From Acetobacter sp. (GTDB lineage Bacteria; Pseudomonadota; Alphaproteobacteria; Acetobacterales; Acetobacteraceae), in NCBI RefSeq assembly GCF_022483985.1, contig NZ_JAKVME010000001.1, positions 1,240,001 to 1,304,000 on the forward strand: a stretch of 64,000 nt of DNA, read 5' to 3'. This document shows, piece after piece, positions 48,233 through 58,073 of this stretch. The notes under the pieces are model-generated. The model was not told the DNA's origin. It was given only the letters and a program-made list of their open reading frames with translations, and searched no databases. Both the position numbers and the translations under genes were made by a program. Each line of letters opens with the position of its first letter. Position 1 is the stretch's first letter.

Positions 48233-48277
48233 AGTCTGTCCCTGAAAAACCGGGCGTATGTCCGGTCGGATCATACC

Positions 48278-50698
48278 TTAGCCGCTGCTTTCCTGACTGG
48301 CGACTATTCCATTTTTCTCAAGCGCATCCCAAACCACGAGACGGGCCTCGTTGGCAATGCCATCAACACTCCGGGGCGAAGCGGTTTTGCCGGAAATCTT
48401 CACAATCACCCTGTCGAACTGGATATCAGCGATCGTGACGGAAGGAGCCGGGGTTGCCAGCAGCCCCTCCACCGTCCCCAGAGCCTCGTCCATCAGAGGG
48501 ATGACCTTCGACAGGTCCGTGCCCAAAGGCAGCCCGATGGTGAAAGACATGGCGCCCACAGGACGACCGAAAGTCGCGTTTCTGACGGCCGATGTGATGA
48601 ACTGCGAGTTCGGCACGATCAGAGTCGAACCGTCCGGAAGGCCGATATCCGTCGAACGCACGCTGATACGCCGGATATCGCCCGTCTTGCCGCCGATCTC
48701 CACCAGATCACCGATGGTCACAGGACGTTCAGCCAGAAGGATGATGCCGGACACGAAGTTCTGCACGATTGACTGGAGACCAAAACCGATACCGACCGAC
48801 AGGGCGCTGACCACCCACGTCATGCTGCTGACCGTCACGCCGATGGACGACATGACAATCAGAATGATCCCGATCCACGAAGCATAGGTGAAGATCGTCA
48901 GGATCGACGTCTGCCCGCCCTTGTCCAGAGCGGTGGTGGGGAAAAAACGCTTTGTCAGCCACCGTTTCACGATTTTGATGCTGTAATGCCCCACAACCGG
49001 GATCAGGAGGCATTTCAGCAGAACATCGAAGGAGAGTGTGACACCGCCGATGCTCTGTCCCAGCACGACTTTGCCGATATTTCCTGAAATCACGCCGAAA
49101 TCGAAATCACCACCCGACTGCGCCACGGCGACCGCGACAAAGAGCAGAAAAACGCTGAACAGACCGGACAAAACGGTCATCATCTGGTCAATGATCCGGT
49201 CAGGCATTCCCATGGAGACGAAATAGCGGCCGATCCGCCCGGCGCTCAGGAGTTCGGTTCTGGAGAAATCGTTGACCAGAAGATAGACCAGCGCGAGGCC
49301 GAACAGTGTGATGACCATGGAACAGACCCATGACAGGGTCGTATAGCCGAGCGGAATATACCCCAGCAGCATGGCGATAATACTGAAGACAGAGACAAGG
49401 GAGAGAAGCATTCTCGTCACCCGGCCCAGCATGCTCTGACGCACCACGCCACCTTCCGCGATCGGGGCGGGATGACGTTCAATCTGGAGCGGGATCGACA
49501 GAAGCAGCGGAGCGGCAAGGAGGATGAACCCGGCATCCAGCAGTTGCACCGTGGTCTGGCCCAGTCCGGCTTCCATATCAAAATACCGTAACGCGCCACG
49601 GAAGAAGATCAGCAGCGCGAACCACACCACATGCCAGCGCAGGGCTTTCGCCGCATTGTCGCTGATCGGGAGCACCCGCCAGTCCGGGTTTGTGGGAGAG
49701 AGCGTGGCGAAGCCTGCTCCCAGAATGAAACCGATCAGCGGAATCTGTGTGCTGATCATGCCCGCCATACTGGCGAGAGCGCTTCCATCCGGCATATCGC
49801 CGCCCGTAAGACCGAGCCATAACGCACCGGCGGACAGCGAGGCGCAGACGAGGCAGAGGGGCGCGAACAGAGCCGCCGCCGTGACACGCCGCAGCCTTCC
49901 ATCCGGCAGCACTCTGGCGGCTGCCCGCCTCACCTGACGCAAAAGCAGAAAAGGCGCTGCAATCAGGCAGCCAGCGGCGGCGAAAGCCCCGAGCAGACGG
50001 GCGATTCTCCACCCCCGCACATCCTGGATGATGGTTTTGCGGGCTTCCGAATACAGCGTCAGAACACTCTGTTCGGTTGCGGAAAACTCGTTTGATACGC
50101 TCAGCCAGAATGTCGGTGTGACCGGGGAAGCAAAGCTCTGGAGAAGCAGGGCCTGTTGCACGGCATCCGTTCTCTGACTGAGGACTTCCGAAAGAGCCCG
50201 CGCCTCCAGCGCGTAAAGACGCGCACGCATGAGACGACTGTTCAGATCATTCTGGGCCCGCAGGAGCAGTTGGCGTTGTCTGGTGATTGAAGCGGGCTCC
50301 GACGACGCATCTTTCGCGGGCGCTGTCCCGAGAACATCCAGAAGGTTCTTGTAGGTCTTCTCGTATGGCTCGAGTCTGGCGACCATGCCCTTGGCGGAAG
50401 CTTCATCCGTGGAAGCCTGCTGCGCCAGTTCATTCACGGCGATCTTGTGGACCCCGCCTGTTTTCCGCACATCGATTCGAGCCTGATAAACGCTCCGAAT
50501 GGATGCTTCCAGACTATTCAGGGCATTGTCAGAGACAACGGTTGCGGGAACGGCAATGAGGGAATCCTGATCGGGCGCATCGTCGGCAAAAGCCGGAGAC
50601 ATCATGAACAGCGCCATCAGGCACAGAAAAAACCCCTGAAACAGATCTTTTTTCAGCGCGGAAACCTGATCATCCTGCCGCTTGCATATTCCAAACAT
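48278..50698 (-). CDS. MscS-type mechanosensitive channel with DUF3772
   Basis: A large inner-membrane channel protein of about 806 residues. A signal peptide (LFQGFFLCLMALFMMSPAFA) is followed by a periplasmic helical domain of DUF3772 type (residues about 45-220), around ten membrane segments, and the MscS core near 570-680 (SWIGIILIVMSSIGVTVSSMTWVVSALSVGIGFGLQSIVQNFVSGIILLAERPVTIGDLVEIGGKTGDI) with a soluble C-terminal domain. The core has the Gly/Ala-rich pore helix of MscS. Such proteins release solutes during osmotic downshock. The ATG at 50698 is preferred because it keeps a normal signal peptide and has AGG upstream. Confidence 0.87.
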   Translation of the reverse strand: MFGICKRQDDQVSALKKDLFQGFFLCLMALFMMSPAFADDAPDQDSLIAVPATVVSDNALNSLEASIRSVYQARIDVRKTGGVHKIAVNELAQQASTDEASAKGMVARLEPYEKTYKNLLDVLGTAPAKDASSEPASITRQRQLLLRAQNDLNSRLMRARLYALEARALSEVLSQRTDAVQQALLLQSFASPVTPTFWLSVSNEFSATEQSVLTLYSEARKTIIQDVRGWRIARLLGAFAAAGCLIAAPFLLLRQVRRAAARVLPDGRLRRVTAAALFAPLCLVCASLSAGALWLGLTGGDMPDGSALASMAGMISTQIPLIGFILGAGFATLSPTNPDWRVLPISDNAAKALRWHVVWFALLIFFRGALRYFDMEAGLGQTTVQLLDAGFILLAAPLLLSIPLQIERHPAPIAEGGVVRQSMLGRVTRMLLSLVSVFSIIAMLLGYIPLGYTTLSWVCSMVITLFGLALVYLLVNDFSRTELLSAGRIGRYFVSMGMPDRIIDQMMTVLSGLFSVFLLFVAVAVAQSGGDFDFGVISGNIGKVVLGQSIGGVTLSFDVLLKCLLIPVVGHYSIKIVKRWLTKRFFPTTALDKGGQTSILTIFTYASWIGIILIVMSSIGVTVSSMTWVVSALSVGIGFGLQSIVQNFVSGIILLAERPVTIGDLVEIGGKTGDIRRISVRSTDIGLPDGSTLIVPNSQFITSAVRNATFGRPVGAMSFTIGLPLGTDLSKVIPLMDEALGTVEGLLATPAPSVTIADIQFDRVIVKISGKTASPRSVDGIANEARLVVWDALEKNGIVASQESSG

Positions 50699-50943
50699 CA
50701 ACAAACCTGCCCGCCATTCCACTCTCACAGATGGCGCTGACCGTGGGTCACGCACATCAGATGATCTCATTGATAACTCACAGAAAGCATTTTCGTTCGC
50801 TTCGGGCCAACAGTCATTCCCACCGCTTCGTCTTTTCGTCATGATACGGCTGTCTCATGAAGGCTTGGCTTACGATGGCCGCTTGCAACGTGCGGACAAG
50901 CGTCTTGGTCGCTGATTTTCCTTCTGTCTGGCTGGGAGGCCCG

Positions 50944-52911
50944 ATGCCGCATTCCGATACGTCGCGCGAACTGACTGTGCGTGGCCTTGTTCTGGGCGCC
51001 CTGATCACCGTCGTCTTCACCGCTTCCAACACCTATCTGGGTCTGAAAATCGGGCTGACCTTCGCCTCCTCGATCCCGGCGGCCGTGATTTCCATGGCCG
51101 TCCTGAGACTGCTGGGAGGCGGGAGTCTCCTTGAGAACAATATGGTCCAGAGTCAGGCCTCCGCAGCCGGAACCATCTCGACCGTCTTCGCCGTTTTCCC
51201 GGCTCTGATCCTGATCGGCCACTGGAACCATTTTCCCTTTCTTGAAACGGCTGGCCTGACGGCGGTCGGTGGCATGGCGGGCGTTCTGTTCACCATTCCG
51301 CTGCGTCGCGCCCTCGTGAACGACAGCCCTCTCCCCTACCCTGAGGGTGTCGCCGCCGCCGAAATCCTGCGCGCCGGACATGAAAGCGCCTCCGGTGAGG
51401 CGTCACATCGCGGCCTGAAAGCCCTGATCGGCGGCGCTGCTGTGTCAGCAGCCGTTTCCTTTGCTTCCGGAGGGCTGCGTCTCCTCACCGACGGTGCGAC
51501 CACCACCTTCGCACTGGGCGCCAGCGTGTTCCGGCTGTCCTCCGGCTTTTCCCTCGCGCTTCTTGGTGCCGGATACCTTGTCGGCGCGGCAGGAGGACTG
51601 GCGATGCTGTTCGGCTACATGCTTTCGTGGATCGTGGCTGTGCCCTGGCTGACCGCCACCACACCCAATCCGGATCATCTTGACGCCGCATCCTTCGCCA
51701 CGTCGGTCTGGGCGCACAAGGTCCGGTTCATTGGCGCAGGAGCCATCGCGACCGCTTCCCTGTGGACGCTCGGAGAACTGGCGATTCCGGTTTTCCGTGG
51801 TATCAGAAGCGCACTCGGCAGCACGGCGACCAGCGCAGAGAGGGGGGCCGGCACAGGGGCAGACACAGGGAAAGATCTGTCTGCGCGCACGATCATGATC
51901 ACAGGCGCATTGCTGTCGGTCGCGCTGTTTCTGCTGTTCAGCCTCTTCCTCTATCCCTTCACCGCACATTTTGTCGTGCCTGCGCTGTTCGGAACGGTTT
52001 TTCTGGGAGTGTTCGGTTTTCTGACGGCCGCGACCTGCGGCTATATGGCAGGGCTGGTCGGATCATCATCTTCACCCATTTCCGGCATTGTGCTGCTGGC
52101 GACCGTTCTGGTCTGCTCGCTGCTTATGCTGATGGATCATCTGGCGCTGCTCCCATCAGTTTTCTCAGCCGACGATCACCATCTGGCCATCGCCTTTGCG
52201 ATGGTTATCCTGTCAGCGATCGTGGCGGCGGCCTCCATCTCCAACGACAATCTTCAGGATCTGAAAACGGGGCAACTGGTGGGAGCCTCTCCATGGCGGC
52301 AGGAAGGCGTTCTCCTGCTGGGCTGCGGCATCGGTGCGCTTGTTGTGCCTCCCGTTCTGAACCTGCTTTATCAGGCCTATGGTTTTACCGGAGCAATGCC
52401 GCGTCCTGATATGGACCCGACACATGTCCTCGCAGCCCCTCAGCCTGCCATCGTCACCATGATCGCTTCCGGTATTTTCAGGCAGAATCTCGACTGGAGC
52501 ATGCTCGCGATCGGTGCTGCTACCGGCATGGCGCTGGTGGCGCTGGACCGTATCCTGCGTTTCCGCAAACTGTCACTTCCGCCTCTGGCCGTCGGGATAG
52601 GCATCTATCTGCCGCCCTCCGTCTCTACGACCCTTGCTGTCGGCGCCTGCCTCGGATGGCTTGTCAAAAAAGCAGCCTCCCGCCGAGACGGGCAGACGGA
52701 TGAGGGCACCATGATCGCCTCCGGCCTGATCGTGGGAGAAAGCCTGACAGGCGTTGCTCTCGCCGCCGTTTCCGGTCTGACCGGCAGTGACAGTTTTCTG
52801 GCGGTCGGCGGCGGCCTTCCCGCTCCATGGAATGGAGTTGCCGGCCTGCTGGTCTTTACTGCCGTCTGTCTGTGGTTTGCCCGCCGTGTCACGAAATCCG
52901 GAGGGGCGTGA
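50944..52911 (+). CDS. OPT family oligopeptide transporter
   Basis: A 655-residue membrane transporter with about 14-16 hydrophobic segments. The family pattern is clear at the start (ELTVRGLVLGALITVVFTASNTYLGLKIGLTFASSIPAAVI) and in LLENNMVQSQASAAGTIST, YPEGVAAAEIL and SISNDNLQDLKTGQLVGASPWRQ. Relatives import peptides or metal-chelate complexes, so either substrate is possible. The ATG at 50944 is chosen because GGGAGG lies just upstream and the conserved region begins there; the longest frame adds 29 residues. It is divergent from the MscS gene and converges with the TadE genes. Confidence 0.92.
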   Translation: MPHSDTSRELTVRGLVLGALITVVFTASNTYLGLKIGLTFASSIPAAVISMAVLRLLGGGSLLENNMVQSQASAAGTISTVFAVFPALILIGHWNHFPFLETAGLTAVGGMAGVLFTIPLRRALVNDSPLPYPEGVAAAEILRAGHESASGEASHRGLKALIGGAAVSAAVSFASGGLRLLTDGATTTFALGASVFRLSSGFSLALLGAGYLVGAAGGLAMLFGYMLSWIVAVPWLTATTPNPDHLDAASFATSVWAHKVRFIGAGAIATASLWTLGELAIPVFRGIRSALGSTATSAERGAGTGADTGKDLSARTIMITGALLSVALFLLFSLFLYPFTAHFVVPALFGTVFLGVFGFLTAATCGYMAGLVGSSSSPISGIVLLATVLVCSLLMLMDHLALLPSVFSADDHHLAIAFAMVILSAIVAAASISNDNLQDLKTGQLVGASPWRQEGVLLLGCGIGALVVPPVLNLLYQAYGFTGAMPRPDMDPTHVLAAPQPAIVTMIASGIFRQNLDWSMLAIGAATGMALVALDRILRFRKLSLPPLAVGIGIYLPPSVSTTLAVGACLGWLVKKAASRRDGQTDEGTMIASGLIVGESLTGVALAAVSGLTGSDSFLAVGGGLPAPWNGVAGLLVFTAVCLWFARRVTKSGGA

Positions 52912-52935
52912 ACGCACCTCCGGTCGCAGACATGC

Positions 52936-53484
52936 TCAGTTGGATGAAGATCCCAGCGGGATGGAGGTGGAACGCCGCGGCACCATGAAAAGACTCTGGT
53001 AGAATGTGATGCCCGGCACAATGTTGTTTGCGACACGCGGGGTATAATTATAGGATATTTCACCCAGAATCAGGTATGTGCCGCCAGACGTCGAGGTGGT
53101 GGAACCGGCCGGGATCGCCACACTCGCCCCTACTGTCCGGGGGTCGGTATTGAGCGCACGGCTCCAGACCACTGTCCCTGATTGTCCGTTTGACGCGACC
53201 ATGATTTCTGAAACCGTCATCTTGGCAGAGCTTGACGGATATGGCTCCAGAACCAGCGTTGAAGCCTGTAGGGCCAGAGTCAGGTCGCTATCCGCCACAG
53301 ACGTATACTGAGTCGTCACGTCGGCAAGGGCGTGCGCCGCGCCCGTCACCTTACGCGACACCACGACAGCCTCTTCCAGCGCGGTGCCGCCAATCAGCAT
53401 GATCAGCAGAATGGGTGTAATAAGCGCAAACTCAACGGCTGCAACGCCTTCCCGCGCACGAAGAAAGGCATGGAAGGACTTCAT
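52936..53484 (-). CDS. TadE-like pseudopilin (second of pair)
   Basis: A 182-residue protein with the TadE/TadG signature near the start: a short basic stretch, then REGVAAVEFALITPILLIMLIGGTALEE, a single membrane helix at about residues 13-35. The rest is extracytoplasmic. TadE-like proteins are minor pseudopilins of Flp/Tad pili. Its start overlaps the stop of the upstream TadE-like gene by four bases, so the pair is translationally coupled. No other tad genes are in the window. Confidence 0.85.
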   Translation of the reverse strand: MKSFHAFLRAREGVAAVEFALITPILLIMLIGGTALEEAVVVSRKVTGAAHALADVTTQYTSVADSDLTLALQASTLVLEPYPSSSAKMTVSEIMVASNGQSGTVVWSRALNTDPRTVGASVAIPAGSTTSTSGGTYLILGEISYNYTPRVANNIVPGITFYQSLFMVPRRSTSIPLGSSSN

Positions 53485-54065
53485 GAAGACGGCTCCACCT
53501 TGATCACCGCCGTCGAAATGATCAGTCGTGACCCATTGTTCAGGGTTGCCGCCGTAAAGCCGTCGAGAGACTTCATTACGGGAAGCATGTACATCAGTTC
53601 AAACACGACGATACTGCCCGCAGTGCCCGGATCGTAACTCATGGAGTTGGTCACAGCGCCTGAGGAATCAAAGGACAGTTGTGGCGCGGTCGTGCTGGCG
53701 TCCGCGAAGCTGCTGACAGAACGCACATTCACAAGAAGGTTGGAACAGCTCATGTACGACGGCAGGACCGCGCAGGCCTGACTTTTGAATTGAGCCGCAT
53801 TGCCGGAGGCGGGAGCCTGTCCGGTCAGAATTTCTCGCGAAAGCTGGTCGGAAACGGCGTCGAGCGCGCTTTGCGTAAAATAGACGACACTCATCACCAG
53901 ACTGGCCAGAATCAACGCAAAAAGCGGCAGGCAGACGAGTGCAAACTCAATTGCGGCAACTCCCTTCTGATCGGAAATCCCTTTTCTTGTCTGGCTGAGC
54001 AGGACCGAAAAGAACGTCGCTCTACGCCCTGTTCTGCAAGCTGAAGAATGTGTCTGACTTTTCAT
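53481..54065 (-). CDS. TadE-like pseudopilin (first of pair)
   Basis: A 194-residue TadE/TadG-like protein. The start at 54065 is chosen because GGAA precedes it and the conserved region begins about 30 residues in; the longest frame adds 109 non-conserved residues running across the promoter region. The signature QKGVAAIEFALVCLPLFALILASLVMS (residues 33-59) forms the single membrane helix; a downstream pair of cysteines (ACAVLPSYMSCSNL) may form a disulfide. It overlaps the second TadE-like gene by four bases and diverges from the copper ATPase gene. Confidence 0.83.
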   Translation of the reverse strand: MKSQTHSSACRTGRRATFFSVLLSQTRKGISDQKGVAAIEFALVCLPLFALILASLVMSVVYFTQSALDAVSDQLSREILTGQAPASGNAAQFKSQACAVLPSYMSCSNLLVNVRSVSSFADASTTAPQLSFDSSGAVTNSMSYDPGTAGSIVVFELMYMLPVMKSLDGFTAATLNNGSRLIISTAVIKVEPSS

Positions 54066-54111
54066 CCAGCATTCCAGACAATGACCCTGTGAAAGCGCAC
54101 GGGATGGGACT

Positions 54112-54136
54112 ACCGTTCTGTTGAAGGTAGAACGGT
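54112..54136. promoter_or_regulatory. Palindrome between TadE genes and copper ATPase
   Basis: Perfect 8-base inverted repeat ACCGTTCT (54112-54119) and AGAACGGT (54129-54136) with a nine-base spacer, in the 154-base gap between two divergent genes. Size and symmetry fit a dimeric regulator site. It does not match the CueR-type copper operator I would expect, so the regulator is unknown. Confidence 0.45.
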
Positions 54137-54219
54137 TATAACCTCCCTCTCTCTTAAAAACAGGTTTACGACCTCCAGACAGTCGCCACTCCGTAAGGAA
54201 TGGGCTCAAGGGCACGCAC

Positions 54220-56640
54220 ATGACAGACGCAGCGGACATCCAGCAGACCCGGAGGGAACAGACGACGACGTTCGCCCTGTCGGTGGAGGGCATGACCTGC
54301 GCGGCCTGCGCGACGCGGCTGGAAAAAGTCCTGAATCGACTGACAGGTGTGTCCGCCCACGTCAGTTTCGCAACGCACAAGGCGGCGCTCACACTTGTCC
54401 CGGATCACGCGGGTCTGAAAGATGTGACGGACGCCGTGGCGCGGGCCGGATTCAGCGTCGTTCCGGAACACGTCACCCTCGCCGTCGAAGGCATGACCTG
54501 CGCGTCCTGTAGCGCCAGACTCACCAAGGTTCTGGAGCGTCAGGAAGGCGTGTCCGCCAACGTCAATCTGGCGACAGGAAAGGCCGAAATCGACTTCATT
54601 CCGGGCGCTGTTTCGATCAGTGATCTGATCGAAACCGTCACGAAGGCCGGTTTCAGCGCCACCGTGGCCGGCACCGACGACACGGCCCGCAAGGCACGAC
54701 GCGATCGGGAAAAGCATCGTCTGCAGCTGGAACTGGCCGTCGGCATTCTCCTGACGGCTCCCCTGCTGCTGGACATGGTGGGCGGCATGAATCTGATGCT
54801 CCCGCGATGGATTCAGCTTGTTCTGGCCACGCTGGTCCAGTTCGGTCTCGGCGCCAAATTCTACCAGGGAGCATGGGCGGCGCTGCGCGGTGGCGGCGCC
54901 AACATGGACGTCCTTGTGGCGCTCGGCACGACAGTAGCATGGTGCGCGAGCGCCGTTATCACCGTCCTAGGGCTTCCGGAGCAGGTCTGGTTCGAATCAG
55001 GGGCGACCGTTCTGACACTGGTCACCGCAGGACGGCTGATGGAGACCGGTGCCAGGAACCGGGCGGCTGCCGGAGTGGAGAGGCTGGCGCGGCTCCAGCC
55101 GGTCACCGCGCATGTCGAAACACCGCAGGGCGTACAGGATCGTCCGGCGGCCTCTCTCGCTGTCGGCGATGTGTTTGTGATCCGCCCCGGTGAGGCGGTG
55201 CCGACAGACGGCGTGATCCTGAGCGGCGAGTCCAGTCTGGATGAAGCGATGCTGACCGGGGAAAGCATGCCGGTCGGACGCGGTCCCGATGATCCGGTAC
55301 GGGGCGGCACGGTCAACGGCGTCGGGGTGTTGAGGGTCCGGGCGATGGCGGTTGGAGCGGATACGGCGCTGGCCCGGATTACCCGCATGGTGGATGAAGC
55401 CGAGGGATCGAAAGCGCCAATAGAACGGCTGGTTGACCGGATTTCCGGTATCTTCGTGCCGGTCATCCTCGCCATCGCCCTGCTGACGCTTGCTGGTGGC
55501 TGGCTCGTCACGGGCTCGTTTGACCGCAGCCTGATCAACACGGTCGCCGTGCTGGTCGTGGCCTGTCCCTGCGCGCTGGGTCTCGCCACCCCTACGGCGA
55601 TCATGGTCGGAGCCGGTCGTGGCGCAGCGGCAGGATTGCTGTTCCGCTCCGCCGAGGCGCTCGAACAGACGGGACGTATCGGCGTTCTTTTAATGGACAA
55701 GACCGGCACCCTGACGGAGGGACGTCCCCGCGTGTCAGGCCTGTTCCCGCAGGATGATGCGACTGAATCCTCACTTCTCGCTCTGGCGGCAGGACTTGAA
55801 GGAGATTCGTCTCACCCGCTGGCCGGAGCCGTGCGGGACGCCGCGAACGCCCGCCAGATTGCGCCGGATATCGTAGCCGACAACAGGGCCGTTGCCGGAC
55901 ATGGGCTGGAAGGTTCTGTAGGAGGTGTCCCCGTGAGGCTGGGCTCGGCACGCTTCCTTGAAAAAGCGCCGTCAGGTGAGGCCATGAGCGCGATGGAAAC
56001 GGGGCAGACGCTGATCGGTGTCGAAAAAAGCGGTCGACTTCTGGGCTGGATTGCGGTTGCCGATACCATCCGTCCCGATGCGGCGCAGGCCATCTCCCTG
56101 CTGAAACATTACGGCATCCACCCGATCATGGTGACGGGCGACACACTGGCCGCCGCGCGCAGGGTCGCGAACACCGTGGGGATTACCGATATACAGGCCG
56201 AAGTTCTGCCCGGTGACAAGGCGGACGCCGTGAAGCAGGCCCGTGCCACTGCTCCCGCCGGCACGCTGATCGGGATGGTCGGCGACGGAATCAACGACGC
56301 CCCTGCCCTTGCCAGCGCCGATGTCGGTATCGCCATGGGAAGCGGCACCGACGTTGCGCTGGAAACAGCCGATGTCGTGCTGATGCGTTCCCGTCTTCTG
56401 GCGCTGGTGGATGCCGTCAGCCTCTCACAGGCGACCTCGCGCAAGATACGGCAGAACCTCTTTTTCGCCTGTATTTATAACGTGCTGGGAGTCCCTCTTG
56501 CGGCTTTTGGCGTCCTGCCCCCCATGCTTTCGGGCGCGGCGATGGCGATGAGTTCTGTCTCGGTCGTGACCAGCGCCCTGCTGCTGAACCGATGGAAACC
56601 GCTTGCCACCGTGAATACCGGAGCGCCAGAGCGGAGCTGA
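54220..56640 (+). CDS. copA: Copper-translocating P1B-type ATPase
   Basis: Exports Cu(I) across the inner membrane. The 806-residue protein begins with two heavy-metal-binding domains, with GMTCAAC and GMTCASC (residues about 20-85 and 88-150). Eight membrane helices follow. The metal site CPC is at 449-451 (VACPCALGLATPTA), the phosphorylation site DKTGT at 493, TGES in the actuator domain (AMLTGESMPVG), the HP motif in SSHPLAGA and the hinge in GDGINDAPALA. The start ATG is at 54220, divergent from TadE genes; copZ lies 194 bases downstream, supporting copper as substrate. Confidence 0.93.
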   Translation: MTDAADIQQTRREQTTTFALSVEGMTCAACATRLEKVLNRLTGVSAHVSFATHKAALTLVPDHAGLKDVTDAVARAGFSVVPEHVTLAVEGMTCASCSARLTKVLERQEGVSANVNLATGKAEIDFIPGAVSISDLIETVTKAGFSATVAGTDDTARKARRDREKHRLQLELAVGILLTAPLLLDMVGGMNLMLPRWIQLVLATLVQFGLGAKFYQGAWAALRGGGANMDVLVALGTTVAWCASAVITVLGLPEQVWFESGATVLTLVTAGRLMETGARNRAAAGVERLARLQPVTAHVETPQGVQDRPAASLAVGDVFVIRPGEAVPTDGVILSGESSLDEAMLTGESMPVGRGPDDPVRGGTVNGVGVLRVRAMAVGADTALARITRMVDEAEGSKAPIERLVDRISGIFVPVILAIALLTLAGGWLVTGSFDRSLINTVAVLVVACPCALGLATPTAIMVGAGRGAAAGLLFRSAEALEQTGRIGVLLMDKTGTLTEGRPRVSGLFPQDDATESSLLALAAGLEGDSSHPLAGAVRDAANARQIAPDIVADNRAVAGHGLEGSVGGVPVRLGSARFLEKAPSGEAMSAMETGQTLIGVEKSGRLLGWIAVADTIRPDAAQAISLLKHYGIHPIMVTGDTLAAARRVANTVGITDIQAEVLPGDKADAVKQARATAPAGTLIGMVGDGINDAPALASADVGIAMGSGTDVALETADVVLMRSRLLALVDAVSLSQATSRKIRQNLFFACIYNVLGVPLAAFGVLPPMLSGAAMAMSSVSVVTSALLLNRWKPLATVNTGAPERS

Positions 56641-56834
56641 TCCTGTTCAAATGGAAACGGCTAAACTGATGAAGAGACCCATAAACAATGAGTCAGGGCG
56701 CTTGCACTGGACAGCCCGCGCTCAATGCAAGTGCTCCGGCCATCACGGCCAGCAGTGGACAAACCGTGCCGGTGGGTGGATGTTTGGTGCAAAGCTGCTC
56801 TGAAAATCAGACACATAATCAAGGGAGAACGATC

Positions 56835-57044
56835 ATGGAATCCACAACGCTCATGGTAGAGGGCATGACCTGTGAGGGGTGTGTATCATCGGTCAAGCGT
56901 GCGCTGGAAGCCATTCCCGGAGTGAAATCGGCTGAGCCGTCTCTGGAAAAAGGGACTGTGAAGATTGAATATGACCCGAAGGAAACGGGTCCGCGCAACT
57001 TTACGCCGTCCATCGAGGCCGCAGGGTTTGAAGTCGTCGGCTGA
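56835..57044 (+). CDS. copZ: Copper chaperone CopZ-like
   Basis: A 69-residue heavy-metal-associated domain protein that would bind Cu(I) with the CxxC of GMTCEGC and pass it to the ATPase. The ATG at 56835 has GGGAG about eight bases upstream and gives exactly one domain; the longer frame would add a 49-residue non-conserved leader. It is on the same strand and 194 bases after the ATPase gene. The gap contains a short CTTGCA/TGCAAG inverted repeat. Confidence 0.9.
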   Translation: MESTTLMVEGMTCEGCVSSVKRALEAIPGVKSAEPSLEKGTVKIEYDPKETGPRNFTPSIEAAGFEVVG

Positions 57045-57206
57045 TTGCAGTCCCCGTCATGGCATGGACGTCATGCGAACAGCACGCGGGGGGGATGCCA
57101 TCGCCCGTCTTCCCCGAGGCTGGCAGTCATGGCAGAAGCTGTCGACAGACAGGTATGGGCACAGCCCTTCCTGCCTGACAGAATTCGAGACGAACGAGGA
57201 ATGACA

Positions 57207-57521
57207 GTGGCGTCTTCAACCGCTTCCCGCCTGCGCAGAAACGTCAGAAACTGGCTCGTTCCGGGCGTGCTTGTCTGTCTCTCGGGCTGTGCCGCCGAGA
57301 CAGGGCGGATGTGGAACGATACGGATGTGTCCTGTCTTCGCAAGCAGATGGGCAGCGCTGTCCACCTGTCGTTCCCGTTGGCGGCCAATACCTGCCAGCG
57401 CATGACCAATCATGGCTTCATAATCGGCGAGGCGAAGGCGAAGCCCATACCGCTTGAGCTGCACAATGCGCCCGACCTACAGGCGATGGCGGAAGAATAC
57501 GGCTACAGCTACAGCAAATAG
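57207..57521 (+). CDS. Small lipoprotein of unknown function
   Basis: Predicted lipoprotein of about 104 residues: basic start (RLRRNVRNW), hydrophobic stretch and lipobox LSGC, giving a mature protein of about 75 residues. Two further cysteines (VSCLRK and NTCQRM) are present. I do not recognise the family. The GTG at 57207 is preferred because GAGGA lies six bases upstream; the ATG at 57201 is too close to that site. It follows copZ by about 160 bases on the same strand and converges with the HNH gene. A copper role is only suggested by position. Confidence 0.65.
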   Translation: MASSTASRLRRNVRNWLVPGVLVCLSGCAAETGRMWNDTDVSCLRKQMGSAVHLSFPLAANTCQRMTNHGFIIGEAKAKPIPLELHNAPDLQAMAEEYGYSYSK

Positions 57522-57527
57522 GCTGTT

Positions 57528-58073
57528 TCAGCTTTCCAGTTCAACATCCCAGTAGAGATAGTCCCGCCAGCTATCGTGCAGATAGTTCGGAGGGAAAGCC
57601 CGCCCGTTATCCTGCAATTCCCAGGAGGAGGGCTGGGCAGGCTGCCGACGCGGGAACATGCGGATTTCGTGCGGCATCCGCGAGCCTTTCAGCAGATTAC
57701 AGGAACTGCACGCCGTGACGATGTTTTCCCATGTCGTCCGTCCCCCACGGCTGCGGGGAATGACATGATCGAATGTCAGTTCGTGGGTGGGTAGCTGGTC
57801 ATGGCAGTACTGGCAGGAGAAGTTATCCCGCAGGAAAAGATTGAAGCGGGTGAAGGCCGGTCGGCGCGCCGTAGGGACGTATTCCTTGAGCGCGATAACG
57901 CTCGGAAGACGCATGCTGCAACTGGGGGAATGCACTTCCTCGTCATATTCGCTGAGCACGGATACGCGGTCGAGACAGACAGCTTTGATCGTATCCTGCC
58001 ACGACCAGAGCGACAGCGGAAAGTAGGAAAGAGGTCTGAAATCTGCGTTCAAAACGAGCGATGGATAGTGCAT
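57528..58073 (-). CDS. HNH endonuclease
   Basis: A 181-residue HNH nuclease of the type common in many bacteria as a single gene. The start region LVLNADFRPLSYFPLSLWSWQDTIKAV is typical; the nuclease part has RDNFSCQYCHDQ (first CxxC), LTFDHVIPRSRGGRTTWENIV (catalytic His in DHV) and TACSSCNLLKGSR (second CxxC). The biological role is unsettled. The ATG at 58073 is chosen over a TTG at 58088. It converges with the lipoprotein gene, only six bases apart. Confidence 0.9.
   Translation of the reverse strand: MHYPSLVLNADFRPLSYFPLSLWSWQDTIKAVCLDRVSVLSEYDEEVHSPSCSMRLPSVIALKEYVPTARRPAFTRFNLFLRDNFSCQYCHDQLPTHELTFDHVIPRSRGGRTTWENIVTACSSCNLLKGSRMPHEIRMFPRRQPAQPSSWELQDNGRAFPPNYLHDSWRDYLYWDVELES

Noticed and set aside
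54120-54155. Copper-responsive CueR-type operator before copA
   Set aside because: A weak AGGT/ACCT pairing is present, but the arms are too short and the spacing does not match the CueR pattern.
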